A DNA stretch of 64,000 bases from Flavobacteriales bacterium (GTDB taxonomy: Bacteria > Bacteroidota > Bacteroidia > Flavobacteriales_F > PHOS-HE28): contig JADKCV010000009.1 in the NCBI GenBank assembly GCA_016718655.1, positions 48,074 through 112,073 on the forward strand. The letters are read 5' to 3'. Position numbers and translations under genes: made by a program. The stretch's first letter is position 1. Each line of letters starts with the position of its first letter. The notes below the pieces were generated by a model. That model ran no database searches, was not told the DNA's origin, and was given only the letters and a program-made list of their open reading frames with translations. Positions 1 through 8,289 of the stretch are shown here, piece after piece.

Positions 1-1928
1 TCCCATGCGGCGACATACGCGAAGTTCTCGTCATCGCGCTTGGCCTCGCCTTTTTGCGGGCCATCGGTCTCGGCGTATTCCTCCCGGAAGTGGCCACCAC
101 AGCTTTCATTGCGGTCCAGTGCGTCCATGCACATCAGCTCCCCCAACTCGAGAAAATCGGCCACACGACCGGCTTTTTCCAGCTCTTGGTTGAAGGCATT
201 GCCGCTGCCGGGTACGCGTACGTTCTGCCAGAAATCCTCGCGGATGGCCCGGATCTCCTGGATCGCTTGTTTCAAGCCTTCGGCGTTGCGAGCCATGCCG
301 CACTTGTCCCACATCACCTTGCCCAGCGCGCGGTGGAAATCATCCACTGGCTTGGTGCCCTTGTTGTTCAGGAAGTGGTTGATACGGTCCTTCACATCCT
401 TCTCGGCAGCATCGAATTCCGGACGCTTGGTATCGATCGGTCCGGTACGGATGTCATCGGCGAGGTAGTCGCCCACGGTGTAGGGGATCACGAAGTAGCC
501 ATCGGCCAGACCCTGCATCAGGGCTGAGGCACCGAGGCGGTTGGCGCCGTGATCACTGAAGTTGGCCTCCCCCAACGCAAAGAGACCGGGCACCGTGGTC
601 TGCAGGTTGTAATCCACCCACAGGCCGCCCATGGTATAGTGCACGGCCGGGTAGATCTTCATGGCGTGGTCGTAGGGGTTCTCGCCGACGATGTTCTCGT
701 ACATGTCGAAGAGGTTGCCGTACTTCTCGCTCACAACAGCGCGACCCAACTCGATGATCTTCTCCTTGCTCGGGTTGTCGATCTTCTTCACGTTGGCCTC
801 CAGTTTCCCGTAACGCTCAATGGCCGCACTGAAATCCAGGTACACGGCCTCTCCGGTCTTGTTCACCCCGAAACCTGCATCGCAACGCTCCTTTGCTGCA
901 CGGCTGGCCACGTCGCGCGGTACCAGGTTCCCGAAGGCCGGGTAGCGGCGCTCCAAGTAATAGTCGCGATCCGATTCCGGGATGTCGCTTCCTTTTTTCT
1001 TGCCCTCGCGGATCGCCTTGGCGTCCTCGAGTTTGGCGGGCACCCAGATTCGCCCGTCGTTGCGCAAGGACTCTGACATCAGCGTGAGCTTGCTCTGGTG
1101 CGTGCCGCTCACCGGGATGCACGTGGGGTGGATCTGCGTATAGCAGGGGTTGCCGAAGAAGGCCCCGCGCTTGTGTGCTTTCCACGCCGCTGTGACGTTG
1201 CTGCCCATGGCATTCGTGCTCAGGAAGAACACGTTGCCGTAGCCGCCGGTGCAAAGCAGAACCGCGTGCGCGCCGTGCCGTTCGATCTCGCCGGTGATCA
1301 GGTTGCGAGCGATGATGCCGCGCGCCTTACCGTCAACGACAACAACATCGAGCATCTCGTGACGGTCGTACATCTTCACCGCGCCTTTGCCCACTTGGCG
1401 CATCAGCGCGCTGTAGGCACCGAGCAGAAGCTGCTGACCGGTCTGTCCACGGGCATAGAACGTGCGGCTCACTTGCACACCACCGAACGAACGGTTATCC
1501 AACAATCCACCGTAATCGCGGGCGAAAGGAACACCCTGTGCCACGCACTGATCGATGATGTTCGCGCTCACTTCCGCGAGGCGGTATACGTTGGCTTCGC
1601 GGGCGCGATAGTCACCGCCTTTCACGGTGTCGTAGAACAGACGATAGGTGCTGTCGCCGTCGTTCTGGTAGTTCTTCGCAGCATTGATCCCGCCCTGTGC
1701 AGCGATGCTGTGCGCGCGACGCGCACTGTCCTGGAAGCAGAAGGCCTTCACGTTGTAACCCATCTCCGCCAACGATGCCGCGGCGGCACCACCGGCCAGG
1801 CCCGTGCCGACCACGATGATGTCGATACGGCGCTTGTTGGCAGGCGCTACGATACGGATATGGCCCTTGTGGTCGGTCCACTTCTTGTCGATGGGGCCGG
1901 GTGGGATCTTGCTATCGAGAGTACTCAT
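1..1928 (-). CDS. sdhA: Succinate dehydrogenase/fumarate reductase flavoprotein subunit (3' end outside window)
   Basis: Catalytic FAD subunit of respiratory complex II, oxidising succinate to fumarate at the inner face of the cytoplasmic membrane. Reading from the ATG at 1928, a Rossmann dinucleotide-binding motif VVGTGLAGG lies at about residues 39-47, and HSIAAQGG at about residues 73-80 contains the histidine that covalently binds FAD in this family. About 642 codons are present with no stop, so the gene runs off the left edge. It follows sdhC on the same strand by 8 bp, the usual Bacteroidota sdhC-sdhA-sdhB order; sdhB would lie outside the window. Family assignment is secure. Whether it works mainly as dehydrogenase or as fumarate reductase cannot be told from sequence. 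Confidence 0.95.
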   Translation of the reverse strand, partial: MSTLDSKIPPGPIDKKWTDHKGHIRIVAPANKRRIDIIVVGTGLAGGAAAASLAEMGYNVKAFCFQDSARRAHSIAAQGGINAAKNYQNDGDSTYRLFYDTVKGGDYRAREANVYRLAEVSANIIDQCVAQGVPFARDYGGLLDNRSFGGVQVSRTFYARGQTGQQLLLGAYSALMRQVGKGAVKMYDRHEMLDVVVVDGKARGIIARNLITGEIERHGAHAVLLCTGGYGNVFFLSTNAMGSNVTAAWKAHKRGAFFGNPCYTQIHPTCIPVSGTHQSKLTLMSESLRNDGRIWVPAKLEDAKAIREGKKKGSDIPESDRDYYLERRYPAFGNLVPRDVASRAAKERCDAGFGVNKTGEAVYLDFSAAIERYGKLEANVKKIDNPSKEKIIELGRAVVSEKYGNLFDMYENIVGENPYDHAMKIYPAVHYTMGGLWVDYNLQTTVPGLFALGEANFSDHGANRLGASALMQGLADGYFVIPYTVGDYLADDIRTGPIDTKRPEFDAAEKDVKDRINHFLNNKGTKPVDDFHRALGKVMWDKCGMARNAEGLKQAIQEIRAIREDFWQNVRVPGSGNAFNQELEKAGRVADFLELGELMCMDALDRNESCGGHFREEYAETDGPQKGEAKRDDENFAYVAAW

Positions 1929-1936
1929 TGCTCAGG

Positions 1937-2623
1937 TCAGGCGTTGATGAACATCCACACCGGGATGAGGGCGAAGAAGATGGGAACGATCACGGCGAAG
2001 AAGACGCCCACGTTCTTGATGATCGGCGTGTAGCGCGGGTGGTTCAGGCCCAAGGATTGGAAGGAACTGGCGAAACCGTGCAACAGATGGAAGGCCAACA
2101 CCCCCATCATCACCACGTACAGCGCCACGTACCACAACTGGGTGAAGGCAGCGGCTACCACCGTATACAGGTCCTTCAGTGGCGCTCCGTCCTTGTCGAC
2201 CGTCATGGGCAGGTCACCGAAGTGCATCTCGTACCAGAAGTGCTTCATGTGGATCACCAGGAACACCAGGATAAGGGTACCCAGCAGGGCCATCTGGCGT
2301 GCGTACCAATCACTGTTCGCCCCGGGTTTCTCATAGGCATATTTCACAGGACGCGCCTTGCGGTTCTGGATGGTCAGCAGGAAGCCGTCGAAGGCGTGGA
2401 ACAGGATGCTGGCGTACAGCAGATAGCTTACCACCTTCACCGGGGGGAAGGTGGTCATGAACCGGGCATACTCGTTGAACTTCAGTTGCCCTTCGGGGCT
2501 CATGTCCAACAGTTGCAGGTTCCCAGCCAAGTGGGCGATCAGAAAGATGCAAAGGAAAAGGCCCGTCAGGGCCATCCAGTACTTCTTTGCGAGGGAGGAA
2601 CCGAGTAATGCTGATCGTGCCAT
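1937..2623 (-). CDS. sdhC: Succinate dehydrogenase cytochrome b558 subunit
   Basis: Membrane anchor of complex II, carrying haem b and passing electrons to quinone. The 228-residue protein has about five hydrophobic helices (roughly residues 15-35, 62-82, 105-125, 155-180 and 200-225) with histidines inside or near them (LIAHLAGNL near 30, FHAFDG near 75, IHMKHFW near 124, FHLLHGF near 178), which fits a di-haem-type b558 subunit of the Bacteroidota kind. The ATG at 2623 starts a normal N-terminus (MARSALLGSSLAKKYWMALT). It is the first gene of the operon with sdhA 8 bp downstream, and a TAnnTTTG promoter element lies about 40 bp upstream. Confidence 0.93.
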   Translation of the reverse strand: MARSALLGSSLAKKYWMALTGLFLCIFLIAHLAGNLQLLDMSPEGQLKFNEYARFMTTFPPVKVVSYLLYASILFHAFDGFLLTIQNRKARPVKYAYEKPGANSDWYARQMALLGTLILVFLVIHMKHFWYEMHFGDLPMTVDKDGAPLKDLYTVVAAAFTQLWYVALYVVMMGVLAFHLLHGFASSFQSLGLNHPRYTPIIKNVGVFFAVIVPIFFALIPVWMFINA

Positions 2624-2661
2624 GTCTGCTTAACAGCGAACCGCTGAGGTTCGTTCGGCCG

Positions 2662-2669
2662 CAAACTTA
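2662..2669 (-). promoter_or_regulatory. Bacteroidota -7 promoter element upstream of sdhC
   Basis: On the minus strand the bases read TAAGTTTG, a full match to the Bacteroidota -7 consensus TAnnTTTG, about 39 bp before the sdhC start. No clear TTG (-33) was found at the usual spacing, so this is half of a promoter by pattern only. Confidence 0.45.
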
Positions 2670-2771
2670 CGGGGCGGCCCGTTGGCACGGAACAGGGGTC
2701 CGAGGTCGTCCTTGTTTAGAATGGTTCTGATCTGGCCCTGCGCCAAGTAAAGACCATGATGGGCTGCCGCC

Positions 2772-3200
2772 CTACTGTTGCGGATAAGCCTTCCGCGTAG
2801 CCGCGATCGACTTTTTGACCATCACCTTAAGCACCTTCAGGTCGATGTCAGCCAGCTTCTTCACATACAGGCAAGCCTTGCTCATCTTGTATTTGCCCAG
2901 CTTCGCCAGCATCTCAGGTTCGCTCTCGAACAACCCCGGGAGGAGGTAGATCACCAGTTCCGGCTTGCGTGGACTGAAGGCCGCCAAGGGCGCACTGCCG
3001 GAATGCCCACTGGCATAGGTGTAATGGTAGGTCCCGAAACCTACGATGCTCGGCCCGTACATATGCGGCTCCTCGCCGGTGAGCTCCTGCATCATGGCCA
3101 TCAGCACCCGGCTGTCATCGCGCATCTGCTCCTTGGGGTGCTTGTCGATGAAGGCCTGGACGCTGGCGGTGGTGGCGGTGGTTTTGTTGGGGGTTGGCAT
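2772..3200 (-). CDS. DUF1801 domain protein (YdhG-like)
   Basis: A 142-residue soluble protein of the DUF1801/YdhG family. The family pattern is visible: SVQAFIDKHPKEQMRDDS at the N-terminus, then GEEPHMYGPSIVGFGTYHY, and a C-terminal block with LYVKKLADIDLKVLKVMVK. Proteins of this family are small, often encoded alone, and have no firmly established biochemical role. The gene is monocistronic here: about 570 bp upstream of the sdhC start region on the same strand, with 240 bp of non-coding DNA before the divergent aminopeptidase gene. Family call is good; function is unknown. Confidence 0.85.
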   Translation of the reverse strand: MPTPNKTTATTASVQAFIDKHPKEQMRDDSRVLMAMMQELTGEEPHMYGPSIVGFGTYHYTYASGHSGSAPLAAFSPRKPELVIYLLPGLFESEPEMLAKLGKYKMSKACLYVKKLADIDLKVLKVMVKKSIAATRKAYPQQ

Positions 3201-3440
3201 GGCGTGAAGATCGGATGCGCAAGGGATAGGAGCAAGTAGCCCACAGCGAAGCGAGGACTACTGCGAATAGCACGACCCGAGGGAAGTGAGCGCGGTGCAG
3301 CAGGGTCGAAGGGCACGAAGGGCACGCCCAATAACAAATGACCAATGGTCGATCTTCATTGTTCAAGTGCTGGGCTCAGCCTGGAGGATCGAGTTTTGTC
3401 CATTGAGAATTGAACATTCGCCCTCCCCTACCTTCGCCCT

Positions 3441-4745
3441 ATGCGCTACACCCCCCTTACCGCCGCCACTTACCGCGAGCACCGCGCCCGTTTCCGCCAG
3501 CAGATGGAGAAAGGCGGCCTCGCCATCTTCCACAGCAACGACGTGATGCCCACCAGCGCCGATGGGCACCTGCCGTTCAAGCAGGCCACAGACATCCTGC
3601 ACCTAACGGGCATCGATCAGGAGGAGACGGTGCTGCTGCTGTTCCCCGATGCGGTGGAAGCGAAGGACCGAGAGATCCTCTTCGTGCGCGAGACCAACGA
3701 GCACATCGCGATCTGGGAGGGCGCCAAGTTCACGCAGAAGGAAGCCTCGGACCTGAGCGGCATCGCCACCGTGCTATGGACCAGCACCTACGAGGCCACG
3801 GTGAAACGGCTGATGCCGCAGGCCGAGATACTCTACCTGAACAGCAACGAGCACCTGCGCCAAGGTAACGAGGTGGAGACACGCGAGGAGCGCATGAACA
3901 AGGTGCTGCGCGAGCGTTATCCGCTGCACGAACTGAAACGCAGCGCCCCGATCATGCATCGCATCCGCAGCTTGAAGACGACCGAGGAGGTGGCACAGAT
4001 GCGGAAAGCAGTGGCTATCACCGGCAAGGCGTTCCAGCGGGTGTGTAGCTTCATCAAACCCGGTGTGAAGGAGTACGAGATCGAGGCGGAGATCACGCAT
4101 GAATTCCTGCGCAACGGTTCACGCGGGCATGCCTACACGCCCATCATCGCCAGCGGCTACAGCGCCTGCGTACTGCACTACATCACCAACGACCAGGTGT
4201 GCCAGGACGGTGATGTGATCCTGATGGACTTCGGCTGCGAGTACGGTGGCTACGCCAGCGACCTTACACGCTGCCTGCCGGTGAACGGACGTTTCACCGA
4301 TCGCCAACGCGCGGTGTACAACTCCGTGCTGCGCGTGAAGAACGAAGCCACCGCGCTGCTGCGCCCCGGTACCCTGCTGGCCGAGTACCACAAGGAGGTG
4401 GGCCGCATCATGGAAAGCGAACTGATCGGCCTGGGCCTGCTGGACAAGACCGACGTGAAGAACCAAGACCCCGAGAAGCCGCTGTACAAGAAGTATTTCA
4501 TGCACGGCACCAGCCACTTCCTGGGCCTGGACGTGCACGATGTGGGCCTGTGGAACGAACCGATCGCCGAGGGCATGGTCTTCACCGTGGAGCCGGGCAT
4601 CTACATCCGCGAGGAGAAGCTGGGCATCCGCCTGGAGAACGATGTGCTGGTGACCAACGGCGCGCCGGATGATCTGTTCAAGGAGATCCCAGTGGAGGCG
4701 GAGGCGGTGGAGGAGTTGATGAACCGGAAGTGGGTAGAGGCTTAA
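3441..4745 (+). CDS. pepP: Xaa-Pro aminopeptidase (M24B, aminopeptidase P family)
   Basis: Cytosolic metalloenzyme that removes an N-terminal residue preceding proline. The 434-residue protein has the N-terminal creatinase-like domain (about 1-170) and the C-terminal pita-bread domain. All dinuclear metal ligands are recognisable: MDFGCEYGGYASD (two Asp), HGTSHFLGLDVHD (His), TVEPGIYI (Glu) and GIRLENDVL (Glu). TACCTTCG just before the start resembles the -7 promoter element, giving a very short leader. The last 50 codons are partly duplicated 620 bp downstream (see 5363-5527). Confidence 0.93.
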   Translation: MRYTPLTAATYREHRARFRQQMEKGGLAIFHSNDVMPTSADGHLPFKQATDILHLTGIDQEETVLLLFPDAVEAKDREILFVRETNEHIAIWEGAKFTQKEASDLSGIATVLWTSTYEATVKRLMPQAEILYLNSNEHLRQGNEVETREERMNKVLRERYPLHELKRSAPIMHRIRSLKTTEEVAQMRKAVAITGKAFQRVCSFIKPGVKEYEIEAEITHEFLRNGSRGHAYTPIIASGYSACVLHYITNDQVCQDGDVILMDFGCEYGGYASDLTRCLPVNGRFTDRQRAVYNSVLRVKNEATALLRPGTLLAEYHKEVGRIMESELIGLGLLDKTDVKNQDPEKPLYKKYFMHGTSHFLGLDVHDVGLWNEPIAEGMVFTVEPGIYIREEKLGIRLENDVLVTNGAPDDLFKEIPVEAEAVEELMNRKWVEA

Positions 4746-4856
4746 GGCCCTGTCCAACGGGGAATAGACGAACCCCTCGCCTACACTGGGAACTGGCAGC
4801 CGTGGCGCGAGCAACGGTTCTTGCGGTCAGGTCTTCGACGCTACCTTTCCGGTACA

Positions 4857-5303
4857 ATGCACAAGCTCCATAACGCTTCACTGTGTCCAACATTTCGTTG
4901 GCTTCCGTTGATCCTATTGTTCCATTGTACGTCGTTCGTCTATTGCCAGGACGATGTGCTGACGGATCCTGTTGTGCACGAAGCCCTTCGTCTTACGGAC
5001 TCCGTTGAGACCACGCTAACGACATCCGTGCTGAAGCTGAGGAATGGATCACGAACGATGAAGATGAAAGGAAGAACGGGTGCGCTGACCGTGATCCGCA
5101 AGACCAGGATATACCGGGGCGGGCTCACCAAGGAAGTCGTTCGTATCCGTTCATCCTATCAACGGCCGATCAAGGAGCGTTTGAAACTGGTCAGGTGGAA
5201 CGGGGAGGTCGTCTATGTGCGCCAAACGAAAACCCTGAATGGCGTGATCCAGAGGACCCATCATTCGTTCGATCCGACCGGAAAAAGGACCTATGCTCAT
5301 TAG
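4857..5303 (+). CDS. Hypothetical secreted protein
   Basis: Unrecognised protein of 148 residues. The ATG at 4857 is chosen over an upstream TTG at 4821 because it gives a clean signal peptide: a short basic start, hydrophobic core LPLILLFHCTSFVYC, then QDD. The mature part is mostly beta-like, basic and without known motifs (LRNGSRTMKMKGRTGALTVI, VRIRSSYQRP). It lies between pepP and a decayed copy of the pepP 3' end, so it may have arrived during the event that left that duplicate. No function can be assigned. Confidence 0.6.
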   Translation: MHKLHNASLCPTFRWLPLILLFHCTSFVYCQDDVLTDPVVHEALRLTDSVETTLTTSVLKLRNGSRTMKMKGRTGALTVIRKTRIYRGGLTKEVVRIRSSYQRPIKERLKLVRWNGEVVYVRQTKTLNGVIQRTHHSFDPTGKRTYAH

Positions 5304-5362
5304 TGAGGACCGAGCGAGAGGAGGCAGCCCGTGTGCCTCACTTCGTTGGACTACTCCAACGA

Positions 5363-5527
5363 GGAGCCGGCCTTATCACCATCCGCAAGGAGAAGCCGGG
5401 CATCCGCCTGGAGAACGATGTGTTGGTGACCAGCGGCGCTCCGGACGATCTGTTCAAGGAGGTCCCGGTGGACGCGGGGGCGGTGGAGGAGTTGATGAGG
5501 ACTGTGAGGAAGGAAGCCTTGGCCTAA
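5363..5527 (+). pseudogene. Decayed duplicate of the pepP 3' end
   Basis: The translated segment IRKEKPGIRLENDVLVTSG followed by APDDLFKEVPVDAGAVEELM closely copies the pepP C-terminus (IREEKLGIRLENDVLVTNG...). At DNA level about 135 bp from 5380 match 4604-4740 with only scattered substitutions. It ends with its own stop and a slightly different tail (RTVRKEALA). Everything N-terminal, including most metal ligands, is missing, so it cannot be a working peptidase. It looks like the remnant of a tandem pepP duplication whose centre was deleted or replaced by the gene at 4857. Confidence 0.8.
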
Positions 5528-5548
5528 CAGTCTAATGCGTTTGCTTTG

Positions 5549-6052
5549 ATGATTCTAGGTCTGCCCAAGACGTTACGCGTAATCGGCATCGTGCTGGTGA
5601 TCCTTGGTGCGTTGTTCAAGATCCAACATTGGCCATGGACCGAGGTGATCTTCATCACGGCGTGGGCTTTCACGTTGATCGCGATGGTCTGGCGGCCAAT
5701 GAGCGGACAACCGATGCTGAGCAAGGAGGCAATGCGGGATCTGTTCACGTTCGGTATGGTCTCAGTGATCGTGATGCGTATGCTGCATCTTCCGGGTAAG
5801 GGCTATGCGCTCGCAGTTGCCGCTCTGGGTGGAGTAGGCTTGCTTTGGTTGGACCGCGATCGCATCATTCCAAGTGGCAGTGGTAATGGACCCAGACCTT
5901 TGCTCTTCTACACAGCGCTACTGCTAGTGATCAGTGGCACATTGTTCCGGATCCAACACTGGCCGCACAGTACTCCTTTGCTGATCAGCGGACTGGTCTT
6001 GGTGGGTATTTGGTTCCTTTCCACCGGTGAGGATGATGGCAAGGAGGGATAG
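5549..6052 (+). CDS. Small polytopic membrane protein with FKxxHWP-type motifs (GldL N-terminus-like)
   Basis: A protein of 167 residues with about six hydrophobic helices arranged as an internal duplication. The motif GALFKIQHWPW (near residue 20) recurs as GTLFRIQHWPH (near residue 130), and MRMLHLPGKGY is a degenerate middle copy. This G-x-L-F-K-I-x-H-W-P pattern resembles the N-terminal membrane segment of the T9SS motor protein GldL, but the coiled cytoplasmic part of GldL is absent. The ATG at 5549 directly follows an in-frame TTG. The next gene encodes a paralogue. Role unknown. Confidence 0.7.
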   Translation: MILGLPKTLRVIGIVLVILGALFKIQHWPWTEVIFITAWAFTLIAMVWRPMSGQPMLSKEAMRDLFTFGMVSVIVMRMLHLPGKGYALAVAALGGVGLLWLDRDRIIPSGSGNGPRPLLFYTALLLVISGTLFRIQHWPHSTPLLISGLVLVGIWFLSTGEDDGKEG

Positions 6053-6127
6053 TTCAGGCTGGATCAAGTCGTTTGAAAGCGTTACGGATCAACTCTATCC
6101 GCATTCAACCACCAAACCCCCATCACC

Positions 6128-6616
6128 ATGTACATCCGATCCATTGGTATCGCCGTGCTCATCTTCGGCACCCTGTTCAAGGTCCTGCACTGGCCAGGGG
6201 CCAACATCATGATCCTCACCGGGGGTGCTGTGGCGGCACTGGCCGCGATCGCCGTGCTGATCATGAAGCCAGGCCCCAAGCCGGCCAGCTCGGTGCTGCG
6301 CACGCTGACCGGTGCGCTGATCATCACCTTCCTATTGTTCAAGCTCTTCCACCTGCCCTTCGCGGATGCTTGGGCGCTCGCGGCCATGGTCTCCATGGTC
6401 GGAATCCTCTTCGTAGAGCGTGAGAGCCCGCGAATGCAACGGATACTGTCTTTGCGGTTCTCGGCGTTGCTGCTCGTTGCCATCGCGTTGGTTGTGGGTG
6501 GCACGGTCTTCAAAGTGATGCACTGGCCCGGTGCCCACATGCAGTTGTTGCTGGGTATGACAGGCTGTGCGGTCTGGTTCCTGATCCCGCAGGCCAGCAA
6601 GGTGGCCAGCGCTTGA
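6128..6616 (+). CDS. Small polytopic membrane protein, paralogue of the preceding gene
   Basis: A 162-residue membrane protein with the same plan as its neighbour: GTLFKVLHWPGAN near residue 15, FLLFKLFHLPFAD near 75 and GTVFKVMHWPGAH near 130, each at the end of a hydrophobic helix and followed by another. Three copies of an F-K-x-x-H-[WL]-P motif in one short protein suggest a structural or ion-handling role of the conserved His. It lies 75 bp after its paralogue and is followed by a perfect hairpin terminator, so the two may be co-transcribed. Function not known. Confidence 0.75.
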   Translation: MYIRSIGIAVLIFGTLFKVLHWPGANIMILTGGAVAALAAIAVLIMKPGPKPASSVLRTLTGALIITFLLFKLFHLPFADAWALAAMVSMVGILFVERESPRMQRILSLRFSALLLVAIALVVGGTVFKVMHWPGAHMQLLLGMTGCAVWFLIPQASKVASA

Positions 6617-6630
6617 GGTGTTCGTATGGA

Positions 6631-6670
6631 ACCGCGAAGGCCCCTCGATCGCTCGAGGGGCCTTCGCGGT
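6631..6670. terminator. Perfect 18-bp hairpin, likely bidirectional terminator
   Basis: Bases 6631-6648 are the exact reverse complement of 6653-6670 with a 4-base loop TCGC. It sits 14 bp after the stop of the membrane protein gene and before a convergent minus-strand gene. There is no strong T tract. Confidence 0.8.
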
Positions 6671-6811
6671 CCACTTCAACAGGTAGACAACCTACATCGG
6701 TTCCAGCAGCGTGGTATCCAGCCCACAGGTGTGGTACACCTCGCCGCATTCATCGCGGTCCGATACAAGGCCTATACCCGCGGCACACTGGAATGGTTTG
6801 GGTTGCAGCGG

Positions 6812-7069
6812 TCAAGCGACGCGGCGAAGTTGAAAGGGCTTGACCGTGGAGGTGTCACCATCGAGCACCATCAAATAGTATTCCTCACCAGCAAGGTCCG
6901 TGATCCTTACCCGGGTAACCGGACCACTGACCTCACCGGTCTTTACGATGTGGCCGTGCTGGTCACAGATGTCGAACAAGGCATCCTGGGTCCCTGGTTC
7001 ATAGTCGAACATGAGCAAGCGCTCAAGCTGATCGACCCTCAGGCGTATGTGCAGTTTGTCCTGGTCCAT
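6812..7069 (-). CDS. Small protein resembling a stand-alone T9SS sorting-type domain
   Basis: An 85-residue protein starting at the ATG at 7069 (MDQDKLHIRLRVDQLERLL). The C-terminal part (DALFDICDQHGHIVKTGEVS, then a basic/Leu segment, EEYYLMVLDGD and KPFQLRRVA) follows the plan of the T9SS type A C-terminal beta-sandwich: strand, D-x-x-G turn, glycine-rich strand, G-x-Y-x-L strand, basic end. There is no signal peptide and no cargo domain, so it cannot be a normal T9SS substrate. An upstream in-frame extension exists but is Trp/Cys-rich and not protein-like. The similarity is by eye and tentative. Confidence 0.5.
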   Translation of the reverse strand: MDQDKLHIRLRVDQLERLLMFDYEPGTQDALFDICDQHGHIVKTGEVSGPVTRVRITDLAGEEYYLMVLDGDTSTVKPFQLRRVA

Positions 7070-7128
7070 GGCGTGGGTGGTTGCCCACTTGTACGAAGAA
7101 CACCCACAAGGGTTACACCAAAACCCAA

Positions 7129-7160
7129 GGGCCCGATCCACATCGCTGCGGACCGGGCCC
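7129..7160 (-). promoter_or_regulatory. Hairpin in the 454-bp gap before the LytTR gene
   Basis: Bases 7129-7139 pair with 7150-7160 (11 bp, one mismatch; arms GGGCCCGATCC and GGACCGGGCCC). On the minus strand it is followed by a T-rich run, so it could end transcription or act as a leader attenuator for the small gene starting at 7069. The rest of the gap 7070-7523 holds no convincing gene. Confidence 0.4.
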
Positions 7161-7523
7161 CACCACCAAACCAAAAGACCAAATACCACCTAACGACTGC
7201 GCGAATGGGCTAACTGCCCTGATCGATGAAGATCCAGAGCGACGCAGTGCCCTGGAACTCGATGTATGTGCTTACCATAGGTGCGGAGGGTTTTGGATCG
7301 TTCGTGACCCGAAACTATCCAACAAGCCAAACCCTATCAAGCCGGGAACGAGCAACGGTGGGGCGACAGGAACGACCGGTATGACATTGTTGAACGGTCA
7401 TTTTTGTCAGGCTCGCACAGGACCATACACGCCATTGCCGTTCGCTGCATCGATGTTACCGATCCCTTGGGGAGCACCATCACTTCCGCGCAGCGCACTA
7501 TCTTTTCGCCAAACCAACGCACC

Positions 7524-8276
7524 ATGGCCTTGCGCGTATTGATCGTGGATGATGAAGCGGATGCACGGGACAACCTTCGACTGATGCTCGAAGAGCACTG
7601 CCCGGAGGTACAAGTGGCTGGTCAAGCCGCCAGCGCTCCCGAAGCCCGTCAACGGATACAGGAACTACAACCCAACGGACTTTTCCTGGACATCAAGATG
7701 CCAGGAGAGGATGGCTTCCAACTACTTGCCTCGATCGCGGAACTCGATCTTCCGGTGGTCTTCACTACCGCTTACGACGAATACGCGTTGAAAGCGTTCA
7801 AGCAGAACGCGCTCGATTACCTGGAGAAACCCATCGACCATGAAGAGTTGCAGCGTGCGGTGAAGAAGATGCAAAAGCTGACCGATGAACTCGGAAACGG
7901 CCAGCCATCCGCCATTGCCGCTTTGATGAAGGATCCTGACTCTCCGTTGAGTTCAAGGGTTGCCATCCCGGGCCGGGATGGGCTGGTCCTCTTGAAACAC
8001 GAGGACATCCTGTACCTGGAGGCCAATGACAGCTACACCACCATCCACTTGATGGACGGAAAGCGAAGTGTAAGCAGCAAGCATATCCGGGTGTTCGAGA
8101 ACAACCTCGACCCGAAGACCTTCTTCCGCGTGCACAAATCGTTCATCATCAACCTGGCGCACCTCAAGGGATTCAACCGAGCGGAAGGCAATATGGCCGT
8201 GCTTGACAACGGCACCCTGATACCTGTCTCCAGACGCCGATTACCCGACTTCCTCGGATTGATCAACACGTTCTAA
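7524..8276 (+). CDS. LytTR-family response regulator
   Basis: DNA-binding response regulator of 250 residues. The receiver domain (about 1-120) shows the acidic pair in VDDEADARD, the phospho-acceptor Asp56 in LFLDIKMPG, the conserved Thr in VVFTTAYDEYALKAF and the Lys in YLEKPID. The LytTR domain (about 145-248) has YLEANDSYTTIHL and FFRVHKSFIINLAHL. The ATG at 7524 is chosen because MALRVLIVDDEAD starts the receiver fold; an upstream in-frame GTG would add 40 unlikely residues. The cognate sensor kinase follows 13 bp downstream. Confidence 0.93.
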   Translation: MALRVLIVDDEADARDNLRLMLEEHCPEVQVAGQAASAPEARQRIQELQPNGLFLDIKMPGEDGFQLLASIAELDLPVVFTTAYDEYALKAFKQNALDYLEKPIDHEELQRAVKKMQKLTDELGNGQPSAIAALMKDPDSPLSSRVAIPGRDGLVLLKHEDILYLEANDSYTTIHLMDGKRSVSSKHIRVFENNLDPKTFFRVHKSFIINLAHLKGFNRAEGNMAVLDNGTLIPVSRRRLPDFLGLINTF

Positions 8277-8289
8277 CGTTAGCCCGGGA

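Noticed and set aside
7081..7542. 153-codon plus-strand frame in the gap before the LytTR gene
   Set aside because: Composition is Pro/Thr/Gly-random and it overlaps the LytTR start in another frame.
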